Part shown: positions 11,801 to 23,596 of the stretch, piece by piece
How positions within the stretch are numbered: position 1 is the stretch's first letter
Layout of the letters: the number at the start of each line of letters is the position of its first letter
Source: Xanthostigma xanthostigma
Lineage: Eukaryota; Arthropoda; Insecta; Raphidioptera; Raphidiidae
Assembly (NCBI GenBank): GCA_963575645.1
Contig: OY754464.1
Span: forward strand, 47,358,192 to 47,422,191
DNA: 64,000 bases
Direction: 5' to 3'
Notes under the pieces: generated by a model
Told to the model about the DNA's origin: nothing
The model's database searches: none
The model's input: the letters and a program-made list of their open reading frames with translations, nothing else
Translations under genes and position numbers: made by a program

Positions 11801-14800
11801 TAAATCCGTCCCTACTCGCCAGCACGTTGACGTATTTATTATCTCCCCGTTCACCAAAAATAATTATTTACTTTGTTGAGCAGACATTATTGCAAATAAC
11901 AAATAAAAAAATTACACAAAATCTGATGCACACACGCCCGGTTAAATATTTATGCTATGTCACACCTATCTCACCAGTACAATATGGTGGCACGCCAATT
12001 ATGGCGTCATTAGCACTCGCTAGTATACTGGGTTATATTTCAGAACATATCCATGATGAACTGTTTATGACATCGTTTAATAAGCTTTGGATGTTACAGA
12101 TGTAGGTTTTGATGATATTAATATTTATTGAACGTACTCAACAGGCAAAATGCCCAATTACAGAGTAGTATTCATAATTAATATACACGCACACAAATTA
12201 TAAAATAAGATTAACACAAAACAAAAAAAAAAGGGTTAAAACGGAGCAAAAAATTGGTTGTCTGTAAAGTCGGTTTACGGACGATAGTTTTACGTGATAG
12301 CGTCATAAAGAAACATTGATGAGCTCTCTGACGTCACGCGAGAAGAGAGAAATGCGTACAAGCCGACGCTTGGGCCGATCGTGCCTCTCTATCGCTTATA
12401 CCGCGCTCTCGCTTGCACGCTCAGCCTCGGGCGGAACGTGACACTTTTTCGTGCGTGCAGCCGGTGTTTCATCAATTTATAAGACGTTATCACGTAAAAA
12501 TAATATGAGTTCTTACATGTTCACAATAGTACCAAGTACATTAAAAATCATTTATTATAGCAGCTGAACATAAATCTGCAGATGTGGATTTTTTGACATC
12601 CACATCTGCATAATATATATAGTTAGGTACGCGGTGACAAAAGTGCCTTGCAACTCCCAAACGGATGATAAGCACGTTTTTGTATAGTTCGAGTGTCGTT
12701 CTCGAAATCCGTGTTGTCGAGTAGGGGTCTGGCGTCCGGCGTTGAGCGGCTATAGTATTTTTTCCGAATTTTGCCCAGCGGTTCCAAAAATCATTTCCCA
12801 AACGGATGAAAATTACTGGAGGGCATCTACGCAAACCCCCAATTACCGGAAAAATATTTTCATCCGATTTGATATTTGCAAAGAGCTCTTCCAGAAGCTC
12901 TAAAAAAAATGGAAAAAAGGGGGGGAAAAAATTTCCTCATTTGAACTTGAAATTTGGCAGGGAGATATAGTTTGTGTCTGAGAATATGTAAAAAAATTTT
13001 TTTTGCTCTATGTATCGCGATCGCTTTGTAACAATTTTCCAAAATTTAAATGGGCCAAATTTGATAAAGTAATTCCCAAATGGATGAAAATTTGCCCACA
13101 GGTTCTTTGACACCTACAGAACATCGAAAAATTATTTTCATCCAAATTTGTTGCGGTCAAGTCCAGATCATCCATAATAATGCTCCGATATATTCATTAT
13201 CACGGGAAACTGCAGGATCTGAATGTTCAATCTTTAATGTGGAAAGGCCGATTACAATCAAATTGTGTATTATTGTCCTAAACATTGATGAGACTATTTT
13301 CCTCTGATTTGACGATTATGAAGGGAACACTCCGACTTTTGGACCGTGTGAACGCTCCAAGCGCATACTTCATCCACAAATTAGCTAGTATCTCTTTACT
13401 AGCGTTTGACTCGCTTTGCTCGTGAATTAAATTTGGTTATTATATAGGCCGATTGATACCAAAGTATATATGTATAGCCACATATTATCAGAAAATTTAC
13501 GGAGAACTCCGGGATCAAAATCACGCGCGCTGGCGGGGTTTTTTGTTATTTGGCATAGTTTAGCCAGGCGCATTTTGGATGAAAACTTTTTTTTCTAATA
13601 ACATAAATAATAACCATTCATATCAGTCCGGTTGCATGCATGCGGCTGATGATTTTTTTCATTTCGGAGTTTGGGTCCATTTAATTGTACTGCAGGCTAC
13701 GGCAAGGATCAAATCGGATGAAAATATTTTTCCGGTAATTGGGGGTTTGCGTAGATGCCCTCCAGTAATTTTCATCCGTTTGGGAAATGATTTTTGGAAC
13801 CGCTGGGCAAAATTCGGAAAAAATACTATAGCCGCTCAACGCCGGACGCCAGACCCCTACTCGACAACACGGATTTCGAGAACGACACTCGAACTATACA
13901 AAAACGTGCTTATCATCCGTTTGGGAGTTGCAAGGCACTTTTGTCACCGCGTACTTAACTAATAAGAATCATAATATTTTTAGAAATAAATGTGACTCCT
14001 GATTAATATTTAATATTAAATTTTCATGTAATTAATTAAAAGAGATTGTAATTTATTATCATCGTTATTAGGAATGTCATTATTTTCTTTAGTTAATAAT
14101 CAAATTTCAGAATTGGTAAAGTATATTTGAAGAATAATAACTTTGCAACAGTTTCAGGTTGATAACATATTAATCTCTGTTATGATCAAGTAGTTAAAGA
14201 ACTCGAGCATGTGCCAAGTGCCAGTATCGCTCTTAATAATCTTGTCATAACTTACAACACATTCGCAAAAGCTCTGCAACGGCTGTTGCGGATACAAACG
14301 TCTGCAACATCCCTACCTAGAATGTCAGAATATGTTTGATGGAAGATAGACAGATATTGTAAATTATAGCTCTTGGATCTGGAAGAGATCTTAATGCTAC
14401 TTTACTGTATTTGATAAAATTTAAGAGCACTGACCAATCGCGTCGGAACGAATTTTTTCATGGGTGGGCTCACGAAAAACAAGTTTAGACATAGTAACAT
14501 GAAATGAGTATGATGTTTATTTTGTATCATACATTGTCAATTACAAGTTTACACTTTACCGAAAACTCGTTTTCTGTCTTCATTTCTTGAAACGAACTCA
14601 CACATCAATTAATCATTAGGTTGCGCTCATATGCTGCCGCACTTATCTCTCTTTCAAATATGAAAGTTGATATAGAAATCATAAAAGTTAATATATATAA
14701 ATTTTGATGGGTGGGCTCTAGCCTACCCAGCCCACATGACTCCAGCGCCACTGGCACTGACATATTATTATATAATTAGAATTTAGACTGCAACTGGCGC

Positions 14801-16463
14801 GGGTGGGGTTAAATATAAAAACAAAAAAAAAAATGAAAAAAGATTATCTCACTTCGATTCCAGGTGTAAAATTTATCGCTTCTATGTTGTGGCACTGTGG
14901 ACAGCTATCGATATTTTCATTGCATAGTAATTTATTACTTTGATATTGGCAATTTTTACAAATCAGAAGTTTATCCTCCCCAAATTCGGAAGGAAAATGA
15001 TATTCATGAGATTGTAAACCACCTATGTTTCCAGTGACTCCCAAAACTGAAATAACAGTTTAAACGTTATTTATAAAGGAATGAAAAAGAACCTGTCACA
15101 GACTTTTAGGGCAGGGATCACTAACCACGCTCTATATCCGGACCTCAACAAAAAAAACTAACAGTGTAGGCGCAATACGCATAGATTAATAATAATTTAT
15201 GTTAAATTTAACAATGTGTAGTTGCCATTTACTAATTATAAACATAAAATGCACATACCTTTATGAAAATGTATACCCAACTGTGTAAAGATTCTGTCAT
15301 AAGCCAAGCAAACTTCCTCATACGTTTCTTTAGCTTTATCGATATTTGTATCGAAAGTATATAAATCTTTCATTAAAAACTGTTTGCTGCGCATTAATCC
15401 ATACCGAGGTCTCATTTCATCTCGAAATTTACTGGTTATCTGATATAGTCTCAGTGGTAGATTTCTATATGTCATTTGTGGTATCGACGCAATTAAATCA
15501 CTGATAGATTCCTCACAAGTCTGAAATGATATAAATTGCAATTAAATAATTGGAAATGAAAGATGCTTTCAAAAATTTATGGATATTTACCTACAGGACT
15601 AAGAACATATTTTTTCTTGTGTCGATCTTGAACAGTGAATAGTTCATTTTCGGTGTCGTCTAATCGTCCTGTTTAGAAACCGAAAGGAAATTTCTTACTA
15701 GCAAACATTGCTTAGATGAAAAGAACGTATCCGATATTTAACTTCAATGAATTACTATACTTTCTTTCTAATCCGCTATTTTTTTAACTAGTTGAGGACA
15801 TAATGCAAAATTCTTAAATCCGCCAATATTAGGCCTGTTCCAAGCTGCCTGAGAACGGTAACAGAACCGTCACAGTAGCTCAAAAACCGATAGTTTCGTT
15901 TTAGCTACTGCGCAAGACAGTGACAGTTCTGTTACCGTTCTCAGACAGCTTGGAACAGAGCTACTATGTCACGTTTTGCAGTCTGCCGCTTACGGCAGAA
16001 ATGTACTATCTCGCTCTATCTAATACGTTATTGGCACTAATCCGACAGTAGCTTAATTTTGTGTGGGCGGATTATCGAGAGAGTACCATAATACATTTTT
16101 AAACGTACCGGTTTTTTTCCACAAATTAGCATTTGTGAAATATGATAGTGTGATTTTTTGAGCATTCAACGAAGTCATTTCTCGGTCGATCAAGTGAATT
16201 AACTTTTCGATAGATCTGTTCGCCAATGGCAATAAATGGAAATAGCCTAAGCATGCCGGTCTTATAATACCCAACTCTATCATCAACTGTAAAAAAAAGT
16301 AGAAAATATTAATGACTTTTTAAAAAGTACTTAGATAATTAATTTTTCTACGTACTCTTTGACTGTTTGATGTTATATCATGATTTGTAACTACATTTTT
16401 TGTAGTTGCAATGAAAGGTTGAAATATTTTTGAAATTTTGTTTATGATGTGTCCTCGATTCAT
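8806..16463 (-). CDS. PARS2: Mitochondrial prolyl-tRNA synthetase, seven exons
   Basis: Exons in transcript order: 16463-16356, 16286-16109, 15668-15595, 15520-15259, 15046-14853, 11122-10907, 9102-8806. They join in phase to give 442 aa (human about 475). The enzyme charges mitochondrial tRNA-Pro with proline in the matrix. Residues 1-36 are basic and hydroxylated, as expected for a targeting peptide, and end in SNSQR before LMIELGIIRPACLGYFHLLP. The class II catalytic core is clear: TxE loop T121-C122-E123, motif 2 at 152-176 (FRDE...GLMRSKQFLMKDLYTF), motif 3 at 304-317 (GSYGLGVSRILAAS). Residues 345-442 form the anticodon-binding domain (VVSLHDDVIIDDR, GYPFIIVIGK). The short insertion between motifs 2 and 3 is typical of the mitochondrial form. 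The usual His of the TxE loop is Cys here. Intron 5 (about 3.7 kb) and intron 6 (about 1.8 kb) are filled with transposons. The stop lies 69 bp from the PPP1R36-like stop. Confidence 0.96.
9311..10040. mobile_element. Truncated hAT transposon carrying the transposase fragment
   Basis: Ends are TAGAGAATACAATCCC and its reverse complement. Flanks are GTCGGCGC (9301-9308) and GTCGGCAC (10041-10048), a probable 8-bp target duplication with one mismatch; two extra bases sit before the left end. Several CCCGGGATT motifs lie just inside both ends, as expected for subterminal transposase-binding repeats. The element sits within the left arm of an older MITE (9301-10688). Confidence 0.75.
9549..9818 (-). 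pseudogene. hAT transposase C-terminal fragment (dimerisation domain)
   Basis: An 89-codon frame contains LLSIPPTSAEPDRAFSA, then LRSRLGSQTLDALIFLRLYF. This is the signature of the hAT transposase C-terminal dimerisation region (IPPTSAEPERAFS...L..L..LIFLR). The rest of the transposase, including the DDE core and BED finger, is absent, so it is a relic. It lies inside a 730-bp element with hAT-like ends (9311-10040) in PARS2 intron 6. Confidence 0.85.
11383..11814. mobile_element. hAT MITE
   Basis: Ends CAGCGCTGGATTTAC and (inverted) TAGGGACGGATTTAC. 8-bp target duplication CTCGCCAG at 11375-11382 and 11815-11822. GTGCCCAGGGCGGC blocks lie inside both ends. 432 bp; the open frames across it are not protein-like. 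In PARS2 intron 5. Confidence 0.88.
12256..12497 (-). mobile_element. GACGTGATAACG family (copy b, inverted)
   Basis: Begins GGTTGTCTGTAAAGTCGG and ends AAGACGTTATCACGT, the reverse of copies a, c, d and e. It has its own GC-rich middle (GACGTCACGCGAGAAG). In PARS2 intron 5. Confidence 0.8.
12620..13961. mobile_element. Foldback element with arms of about 250 bp
   Basis: Arms about 12620-12870 and 13715-13961 are near-perfect reverse complements, with outer ends TAGTTAGGTACGCGGTGAC / GTCACCGCGTACTTAACTA. Each arm contains AAACGGATGA repeats. The centre (12871-13714) is unique here. Open frames in the arms are mirror images of one another, not genes. In PARS2 intron 5. Just left of it, 12578-12610 is a small hairpin. 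Confidence 0.88.
13962..14852. other. Rest of PARS2 intron 5, AT-rich, probable transposon fragment
   Basis: No gene seen. The words GGGTGGGCTC near 14463 and GGGTGGGCTCTAGCCTACCC near 14710, followed by GCGCCACTGGC, suggest the edges of a degraded DNA transposon, but ends and target duplication could not be fixed. Confidence 0.35.
15830..15963. mobile_element. Small foldback MITE, copy 1
   Basis: Nearly a complete hairpin: TAGGCCTGTTCCAAGCTG at the left and the inverted form at the right, with GAACGGTAACAGAACCGTCAC and its complement as arms. A second, more diverged copy lies at 38985-39109. In PARS2 intron 2. Confidence 0.85.
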
Positions 16464-18113
16464 ACTTTTTACGTTTTGTAGTTCCTTATTTCAATTCTTT
16501 TTTCGGCTTTTGACTTACAGGTTATATTACGCACAGGCAAATATATCTGGCCGGCGTGACGAAAAACAATTATGCCCGAAAATCCCATCAGATGTCGTCG
16601 CTGAATAATGATGCGCTTCCCTTTAGGTAAAACTATGGAAGGTACACCCTCCATAGGTAAAACATAATTATTTAATAATTTATATGAGATATAAAATAAT
16701 CATTTTATTTTGTGACTGCAGTTTTCCCTAATAATGAATCACCGATAGTGGCAAATTATAAAAAGTTAAAACAGAATACTTATAGAAGGGTTTCACCTCT
16801 TCTCTATGGGTTTCACAGTGGTGGTACACGTCTCTGGCGTAGATATAATATATCTATGGTCTCTGCTGGATTCTAAAGTATATTATAGGTGGAATACTGG
16901 CTTTCATTAGGGGCCGGGGTGAAGGTGTAGTCGATTTTATTTAGGATGCAAATTAATAAACTAAGATTTGTCACGTGTTTCGTAATTTTTGAGTGTATGT
17001 ATGACTCCCTAATCTATTGCCGTTGTTTGAACACTTATTTTTTGAGCACCCACCCCTCCGGTAAGCGATCACGCAACTCACTCACCACAGACTTTCAAAA
17101 CTTGCCGCTGCCCGCCTCGCCTGAATATTAATATGGAGTACGGGGTTTTAACCCGGGACGGATGGTCACCCTAGCTTCTACATATTGTGTTAATTATTGG
17201 ATTATAGTTCCAAATAGAGATCCTATATCTCTAGGACTTAGGTCAATGTCCATGCAAATTTAGCAAAACCACCTGGTGCTGATGCTTGAATACTCACTTT
17301 ATAATTTATTAAAAAAATTTAACCAATTGAATGACACGACCATTCCAAATATTGAAATTTGACATAATGAATAAGATTTCTGTTAACGCGTGCAAAGACA
17401 CGCGTAACGATTAGTAATTTGCATGGTTATATATATATTTTTTTATTGGTGCCCTATTTTACCTATTTAAAGCACGCCTCAGAGTGTTTAAATCGAACTT
17501 TCAAAAACGCGCGTTTTTTAAAGTTGCCATGGGAATATCAACTCGAGAATTTTTTGACTATTGATTTGACAGGAGTAGCGTGTAACGTCAAATAAAATAT
17601 TACTAACAAATGCAAAACCTTTATTTAATGACAAATTGCAAATTAATTTCTGTTTTTCTCATTTCCATGACAACGAAAGGTATACTGATGTCACATCACG
17701 AATTTCAACCATTTTACATTAGTTTTTATTTCAATTTTTTTGTAGTAATAATACCAGTATATTTTATGATTTCAAAGTGCACCAATAAAAAAAAATAGCG
17801 TAAAGTATTCATGGATAACTGGTCTTTAAAACACTTGCTCTATTTCGAGCACTCCGGCTGCGCCGTCGTGCTCGAAAAATCACGCGTGTTTTAAAATTAA
17901 CCAAAGCATGCTTGTCAGCTACTAATTTCTTTTTGACAGACACTCCATTTATTTTTATTTATTTTATTAGAATAATTAATTTAAACCTGCACTGAAAACA
18001 ACTACCATAGTTTACTAGAAAAATTATAATTACCTTTATACGTCAAATCAGATGTAAATTGCTAACAGTGGTAATGATCTCAGGATCGATGTACCTTTTT
18101 TTGCTGTATTTTT

Positions 18114-18637
18114 GACGTGATAACGTCTTATAAATTGATGAATCACCAATATTATAAATTGATAAAACACCGGCTGCATGTACGAAAAAGTGTAACGCGT
18201 AACGTTCCGCCTGACGCTTTTTGCTAATTTCTCGCTCAATTTAAATCAGATCGGTTTGAAACCAGTCTTAAACGAAAGAGGAGAACATTTTACATAGATT
18301 TCGTATAACAGAATTTGCCTAAACAGTTTTTTTATACAAATTTATATAGAAAAATATTTTATACAAATTTATATAGAAAAATAGCTGTATAAATGCATTC
18401 AATTTTTTGACATTAGTATATTGTGAAATGCAAGGCCTTCTAAGTTAAGTATTGGAATAACTAATTATTATTAGAACATAATACTTTGTAAGTTGCAAAC
18501 GTCACTTTTGACATTTCTTATCATTCCGACACCAAGGATAAGCGGATTGAAACCAAATTTTGGGAGGTTTAGGTTATGTATTACGGAATACGTTATCACG
18601 TAAAACTATCGTCCGTAAACCGACTTTACAGACAACC
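18114..18637 (+). mobile_element. GACGTGATAACG family with cargo (copy c)
   Basis: The ends match copies a, d and e. The middle carries segments also present in the 3.3-kb copy at 27965-31303: TTTAAATCAGATCGGTTTGA, then AACTAATTATTATTAGAACA, then GGATTGAAACCAAATTTTGG. It looks like an internally deleted form of that copy. Confidence 0.8.
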
Positions 18638-18699
18638 ATTTTTTGTGTTAATAAAGAAAGAAAAATATATATACAAAAAACGTAACTACTTTATGCATA

Positions 18700-18705
18700 T
18701 TTATT
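18700..18705 (-). promoter_or_regulatory. Poly(A) signal of NDUFAF2
   Basis: AATAAA on the minus strand, 7 nt beyond the NDUFAF2 stop codon. The closeness implies a very short 3' UTR. Motif only; the cleavage site is not visible. Confidence 0.5.
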
Positions 18706-18712
18706 ATCCAAA

Positions 18713-19192
18713 TTATTTAGCATTTTTAGATTTGCCTGGAATCACTTCATAATCTTCAAACATCGGAAATGATTTTACACCCGTTATATCAGAGGTACTT
18801 GTAGTGCTGATACTTTTGCCTGGAGCTATAGAAGTTGATTCACTACTTTCTTGACTATATTTCAATTCTAATTCGGCAGCATTTTTCTTTTTCATTTGTG
18901 CTATAGCTAAATTTTTTTGGATTTCTTCTTCAGTGGGTGGTTTAGATCTATTTCCTCTTAGCCATGAATCCCATTCCGCAGGTAATTCCTGTTCAAAATT
19001 TTCTTTGTCTGTCGGTTCATACCAGCGCGATGTTTTTCTTTTACCTAGCTGAGGATTTGCCGGTATTTCATAATATTTTGTACCCATGTAATCTTCGCCC
19101 ATATAATTGCCTTTAATTTGTCTAGGTCTAAATGAATTGATAAAATTCGTGATTACTCTTAAAAATACACTTGGGCTTTGCCGTTGTGCCAT
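18713..19192 (-). CDS. NDUFAF2: NADH dehydrogenase (complex I) assembly factor 2 / mimitin, single exon
   Basis: One intact exon encodes 159 aa (human about 169). NDUFAF2 is a paralogue of the complex I subunit NDUFA12 and acts as a late assembly chaperone on the matrix arm in mitochondria. Diagnostic blocks: NYMGEDYMGTKYYEIP (residues about 29-44), RWYEP, then LPAEWDSWLRGNRSKPPTEEEI (about 70-91), the family's W-x-x-W/PPT-x-EE signature. The tail after residue 110 is Ser/Thr-rich and low complexity, as in other family members. The start is the first ATG of the frame (19192-19190); family members begin just as close to the first conserved block. A probable splice acceptor just upstream suggests a non-coding 5' exon. 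A poly(A) hexamer lies right after the stop (18700-18705 on this strand). Same strand as PARS2, 2.2 kb upstream of it. Confidence 0.94.
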   Translation of the reverse strand: MAQRQSPSVFLRVITNFINSFRPRQIKGNYMGEDYMGTKYYEIPANPQLGKRKTSRWYEPTDKENFEQELPAEWDSWLRGNRSKPPTEEEIQKNLAIAQMKKKNAAELELKYSQESSESTSIAPGKSISTTSTSDITGVKSFPMFEDYEVIPGKSKNAK

Positions 19193-21528
19193 TACAGAGT
19201 TTTATGCTTACCTAAAATAGATTTTTTTATTAATTTAAGTCCCATACCTATGTCTTTTGTCATTTACAAAATGTGTGAGCTGTTTCTTTGAACAAGTAAT
19301 TTGTTTAATTTAAAGTTTATTTTTTCGCAATGCAATGAAATAGGTAGGTATGTAAATAAATCCATAGCTGGATGTAATTCAATTATGAGAGTTTTTGCAT
19401 AGACCTTCTATAAATAACCTTTAAATAAAGGAAATTATTGCATAACATTAATGGAAAAAAATAACTCACTTCAAGTGTTGTACACAAATAAACTTTAAAA
19501 TAAATAATATTCTTATATTATGATTATTTTCGCCCAAAAATGACCCGTTCAATGTGAACTGTCATAATTTTTTGTTTTGACTTTGGTGTTTAAACATTTT
19601 AAACAAAGTGCAACCGTTTAAGCATACACTTAATGCGTTTAAGGAAGAGAGAAAAAGACAAATCATAATACGTCGCAATCGATTTAATTCTAAAAAGAGA
19701 GCAATACATATATTTTTTAATAAAGTAAAAAAAGAAACAATACTAAAACGTGCCTGCTTTTATACGTATGATGTCATGTTTCAGGCGTGGACCGTGGTGC
19801 CTTGCGGTAAGAAATGTAAGCCTACGAAAATGGCTGTCTGGTAGTGTATTCGTGAATCGTGACGGAGAGATGTGATAACGCCAATATTAAACATGGGTGT
19901 GTGATTATCAGTTTTAAAACCAATATTTGTTATGTCAAAGTCTGATGCTAAGGATATATTTAAAGGAGAATGGTTAGTAGAACGGCTACATTAAAGAAAT
20001 GTAAGTAGGCCCAATGGTTTCTAAAGGCGAAATGTTAAAATGACACCTTTCACTTCATTGTACTATGTACTTTTCGCGAGAAACCTATGCTGCCAGAATA
20101 TTTTTGTAAATATGTGAAATTGAATATTTTGTTTGATTCTTATATAGGGGTTGATCATGACTAATTTATCAACGTGTAGGCGTATCTTTTTAAAAAGAGT
20201 AATAAAAAATATGTAGGCATGACTATTGACTAGTCTATGATTATGCCAAACAGGTTTTCGTACCTGTTAAGGCCTTGCCTCTGCATGTTTACTCAACCTC
20301 AATAAATAGTTTATTTTAGTGGAATTTCTGTTTTAATTTAACTCTAGTGTGAAAAAATAAAAATGTAACGTTAAGTTCAAGTTAATTTTAATAATACTAA
20401 TCATCATGGTTAAATATATACAGTATGATTAAAAAAATAGAGAAGTTGTGGCAAAATTTCACAAGCCAAAGAAAAAAAAGACACAATATTACATGAAATT
20501 GTTATTACTTTTTTCGTAATTAGATCGCATAAATTGAAAACAAATTTTAACTCAAACAGTTCTGTAACACTTTTAAAACTAATTTTAAATATTTTACGAA
20601 AAATGTAATTATTAATTTGCGTAATTAATGCTAGTTGCCATTCCTAAAATCTACTTAGCTTTTCAGTACTTAGTAGAAAAATAGTGATAGGATATAAAAT
20701 TAATTTGATAGTATTTGGGGTTGTAATGTTTTTGAATTATTATTTAGCTATTAAAGTTTATCAATATCATTGTTTAAGTTATAGAATGTGGTTTTATATT
20801 CAAAGGTTTCAGTGCTTCATTACTTATAAATAATATAATTATGTACTCTGAAAGAGTATTTATCCTTGCTAGTTGTACTACTAGTTTGTTAACGACATGC
20901 GGCAATTTTTAATTGAAACGATGCATCAAATCTTTAAATCGTATAATGGAAGCAGAGTGTATTGATTTACATGTTGTATTATTGCTATATTCACCGTGTT
21001 TTGTTTAAACATAATACTGAAACATTGTCAAACATTACCATATTGTTTGTGTACCACATTATAATCAACACATTTTAGTGAGGATCGACCAGTATGATTT
21101 TTTTCGGCGATACCGATATACCTATAGCTGATTATTTATCAGTATCGACCGATAATCGGCCATAAAAAATATTTTAAACTTGTTGCACGTAAGGTTTCTT
21201 ATAATCTATAAGAGAAGCTTTAAATATAAAAACATTTGTTTATAATTTGTGCCCAATAATATGAAAAATGTTTGCGTTTTATTTTCCCTTGATGTTTCAG
21301 TTCTATAATAGCGTAATTCAGTGCCGCGTTTAGTAAACTAAAAAAAAAACAACTACTGAAGGTAATCCCTATTGAGAATAGATATAGAATCATCAGAATC
21401 GATTCACGAATCAAGAGGTAACATATATCAATAAGGCGTCTTTTAAAAATGACCCCACCAATTTTAATAAAAATCGATTGGGACCATTCCGTAAACATTA
21501 TGAACAAAATAGCGTTGTTTTTTTTTTT

Positions 21529-21727
21529 GACGTGGTAACGTCTTATAAATTGATGAAACACCAGCTGCACGCATGAAAAAGTGTAACGTTCCGCCTGACC
21601 CTGTGCGTGCAAGCGAGAGCGCAGTATTCTTCGGCCCAAGTTTGACAGCTACTAAAATTTAGGTTATGTATTACGGAATACGTTATCACGTAAAACTATC
21701 GTCCGTAAACCGACTTTACAGACAACC
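21529..21727 (+). mobile_element. GACGTGATAACG family, short form (copy d)
   Basis: About 200 bp from GACGTGGTAACGTC to TTTACAGACAACC, with T runs on both sides. Closest to the minimal element of the family; internal CGTGCAAGCGAGAGCGC is shared with copy b in inverted form. Confidence 0.85.
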
Positions 21728-22403
21728 AATTTTTTTAATTGCGCAACTCGAAAAATTATAGTTGATTTTGTGAGACAGTATATATCCAAATTTGTTGACG
21801 CTTTATGTAATAAAAAATAAAAATATAGGTATACAGATACTTAATTGAATTTTTCATCTTTGTTTTTAATACTTAATATCAAAAAACTTGTTTAGTGTTT
21901 TACTTATACTTTTACCAAGCATTTAGAAATTTATATAATTAATATCAGGCCCATATGCCGATATTACGGTCCATATATGTGCCAAAAATTTGTTTGTGTA
22001 GCAAAAGTTGATAATATTGCGAAGTTTTGATTATAAAAACCATTAATGACAATTTCCTCTAAACCATTATCACTGCATTATTATATACATAAATAATAAA
22101 AAGTAATTGAACATAGAAAAAGGAGAAGGCTCCCTAAATCATTTGCTCGCGTCTGGCACTTTTTTAACGTATGATCCTAAACAAGATCTTCGGACAAATC
22201 TCATCGCCAGACGTGTATGTCTTTGCATTCATAAATATTTTTTTTCTAATTTTATGGTAAGTATATAAAAATTAAAATGATATGCTTGGCTATTAGATTT
22301 ACACGAAATAATAGGTTATAGTCTGGCATCTTATGTCAACTCCAATAATGAAGGGTAAATTATTTGCTCGTGTCTGGCTTTGGGATTAATTGTTCTGTTT
22401 TAT

Positions 22404-22696
22404 GTTAAAACCACGAAGTCTGTAACCAAGAGAGACCCTAGCTTCTTAAGCTTACTGTGTTTCGAGACGGACCGTTTTCTGGCGCACGCGAGATGGCACT
22501 GTTATCACTACCTGGGAAAACTTCGGTTCTTTCCATCTGTTTTCGCCATAGTTACCAAAGTTGTTTAACTTCACATGTAAGCCATGAACGTGTGTGCGTT
22601 ACCCAGTAGCTGACGCCATATTGGTTCATGCGACAGATATCGGTCCAGCGCTATGCTCGAGCTGGGTCTCTTGGTTACAGACTTCGTGGTTAAAAC
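22404..22696. mobile_element. MITE with ACCACGAAGTCTGTAACC ends
   Basis: Left GTTAAAACCACGAAGTCTG and right CAGACTTCGTGGTTAAAAC are inverted copies continuing into AACCAAGAGACCC. About 290 bp, non-coding. Confidence 0.75.
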
Positions 22697-22820
22697 TATG
22701 AATATTGCTATCCTAGACATTAGTGAACCTGATTTTTTCAAATGATAAAATATAGCTGTTTCTTTTTGTCTTATAAACTGTGGTAACATGATATTTACTA
22801 ATTATTAGTAACAAAATAAC

Positions 22821-23230
22821 TTTTACCATTCCAACCCACAACTGGGGAATGGTACTAGTTTAGGTCAAAAATCACTTTCCAAACATTTTACAATATCTTT
22901 CCGTTTTGAGGTCCCCCGAATCCAAAAAACATTTTTGAAAAAATTGTGCGTCTGTTAGTCTGTGAACACGATACAGGTCAAACGGATGAGCGGATTGAAA
23001 CCAAATTGTGGGAGGATGTTTGGTATGTAAATATGAAGACCCCTATTGTTTTTGGGGAAAATCGGCGCATGCGCAGAAGAGATATATGCTATAAAGGTGT
23101 TTTTTAATTAATAATGGCATACTTTACATAACGGCTTATTATTCTATTTATTTTTTCAAAAAAGTTTCGTTAAAATTGTTTTTTTCTAAACTCTATAGTT
23201 TCGGAAATATTTTGAAAATAAAAAGAAATC
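22821..23230 (+). repeat. Dispersed repeat B, copy 1
   Basis: Starts with a hairpin (TACCATTCC...GGAATGGTA). Contains GGATTGAAACCAAATTGTGG and AATCGGCGCATGCGCAGAAG. An inverted copy spans 44018-44420. The GGCGCATGCGC core also occurs at about 29826, 30952 and 31077 inside the Slik intron 1 element. Confidence 0.8.
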
Positions 23231-23596
23231 AGCCGCTCTTTTGTTTTATGGATCACCACCCGTACTATAATAATAATATATAGTCGGTACTATATTTTAG
23301 TCAATTGTACTACATATTATAGAAAAATACTATATTTTTATCGCTAATTCAACTGTCGTGCTTATTTTATATTAACTGGGACTGAATGATAACAACAGTG
23401 CACTGCTCCAGACGTATCTATACGGTACAGACGAAAAAATTGCGTATAGCACTCTCATAACATAAATGCGCAGTGAGAAGGATAAAAAGATGCCGTATTT
23501 AACTACATAAATCCTTCTTGTAGTAATACATCAATCATTACATTTCAATCATTGAAAATTGTATATTAAATTGTAATAACGGTACGGAACCCTTAA

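Larger units (their letters stand above)
16464..18712. other. Intergenic region between PARS2 and NDUFAF2
   Basis: Both genes are on the minus strand; this is the 5' flank of PARS2 and 3' flank of NDUFAF2. It holds a GACGTGATAACG-family copy at 18114-18637. The stretch 17460-17900 contains CAAAAACGCGCG and CACTCCGGCTGCGCCGTCG words that look like transposon debris. A short frame at 16469-16654 directly upstream of the PARS2 start has no recognised similarity and is read as 5' leader. Confidence 0.5.

Noticed and set aside
12541-13962. Two matching frames of about 97 and 127 codons at the ends of 12620-13961
   Set aside because: They are mirror copies in the arms of a foldback element and resemble no protein family.
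16469-16654. Extra N-terminal PARS2 exon on the minus strand
   Set aside because: The frame ends in a stop just before the PARS2 ATG at 16463 and shows no likeness to the family; exon 16463-16356 already supplies the expected N-terminus.
19608-19844. Small basic protein gene upstream of NDUFAF2
   Set aside because: It opens with GTG rather than ATG, has low-complexity Lys/Arg content, no family likeness and no exon partners.
22821-22860. Helitron end at the hairpin followed by CTAG
   Set aside because: The repeat body continues beyond CTAG, so this is not a 3' terminus, and the opposite orientation lacks CTRR.
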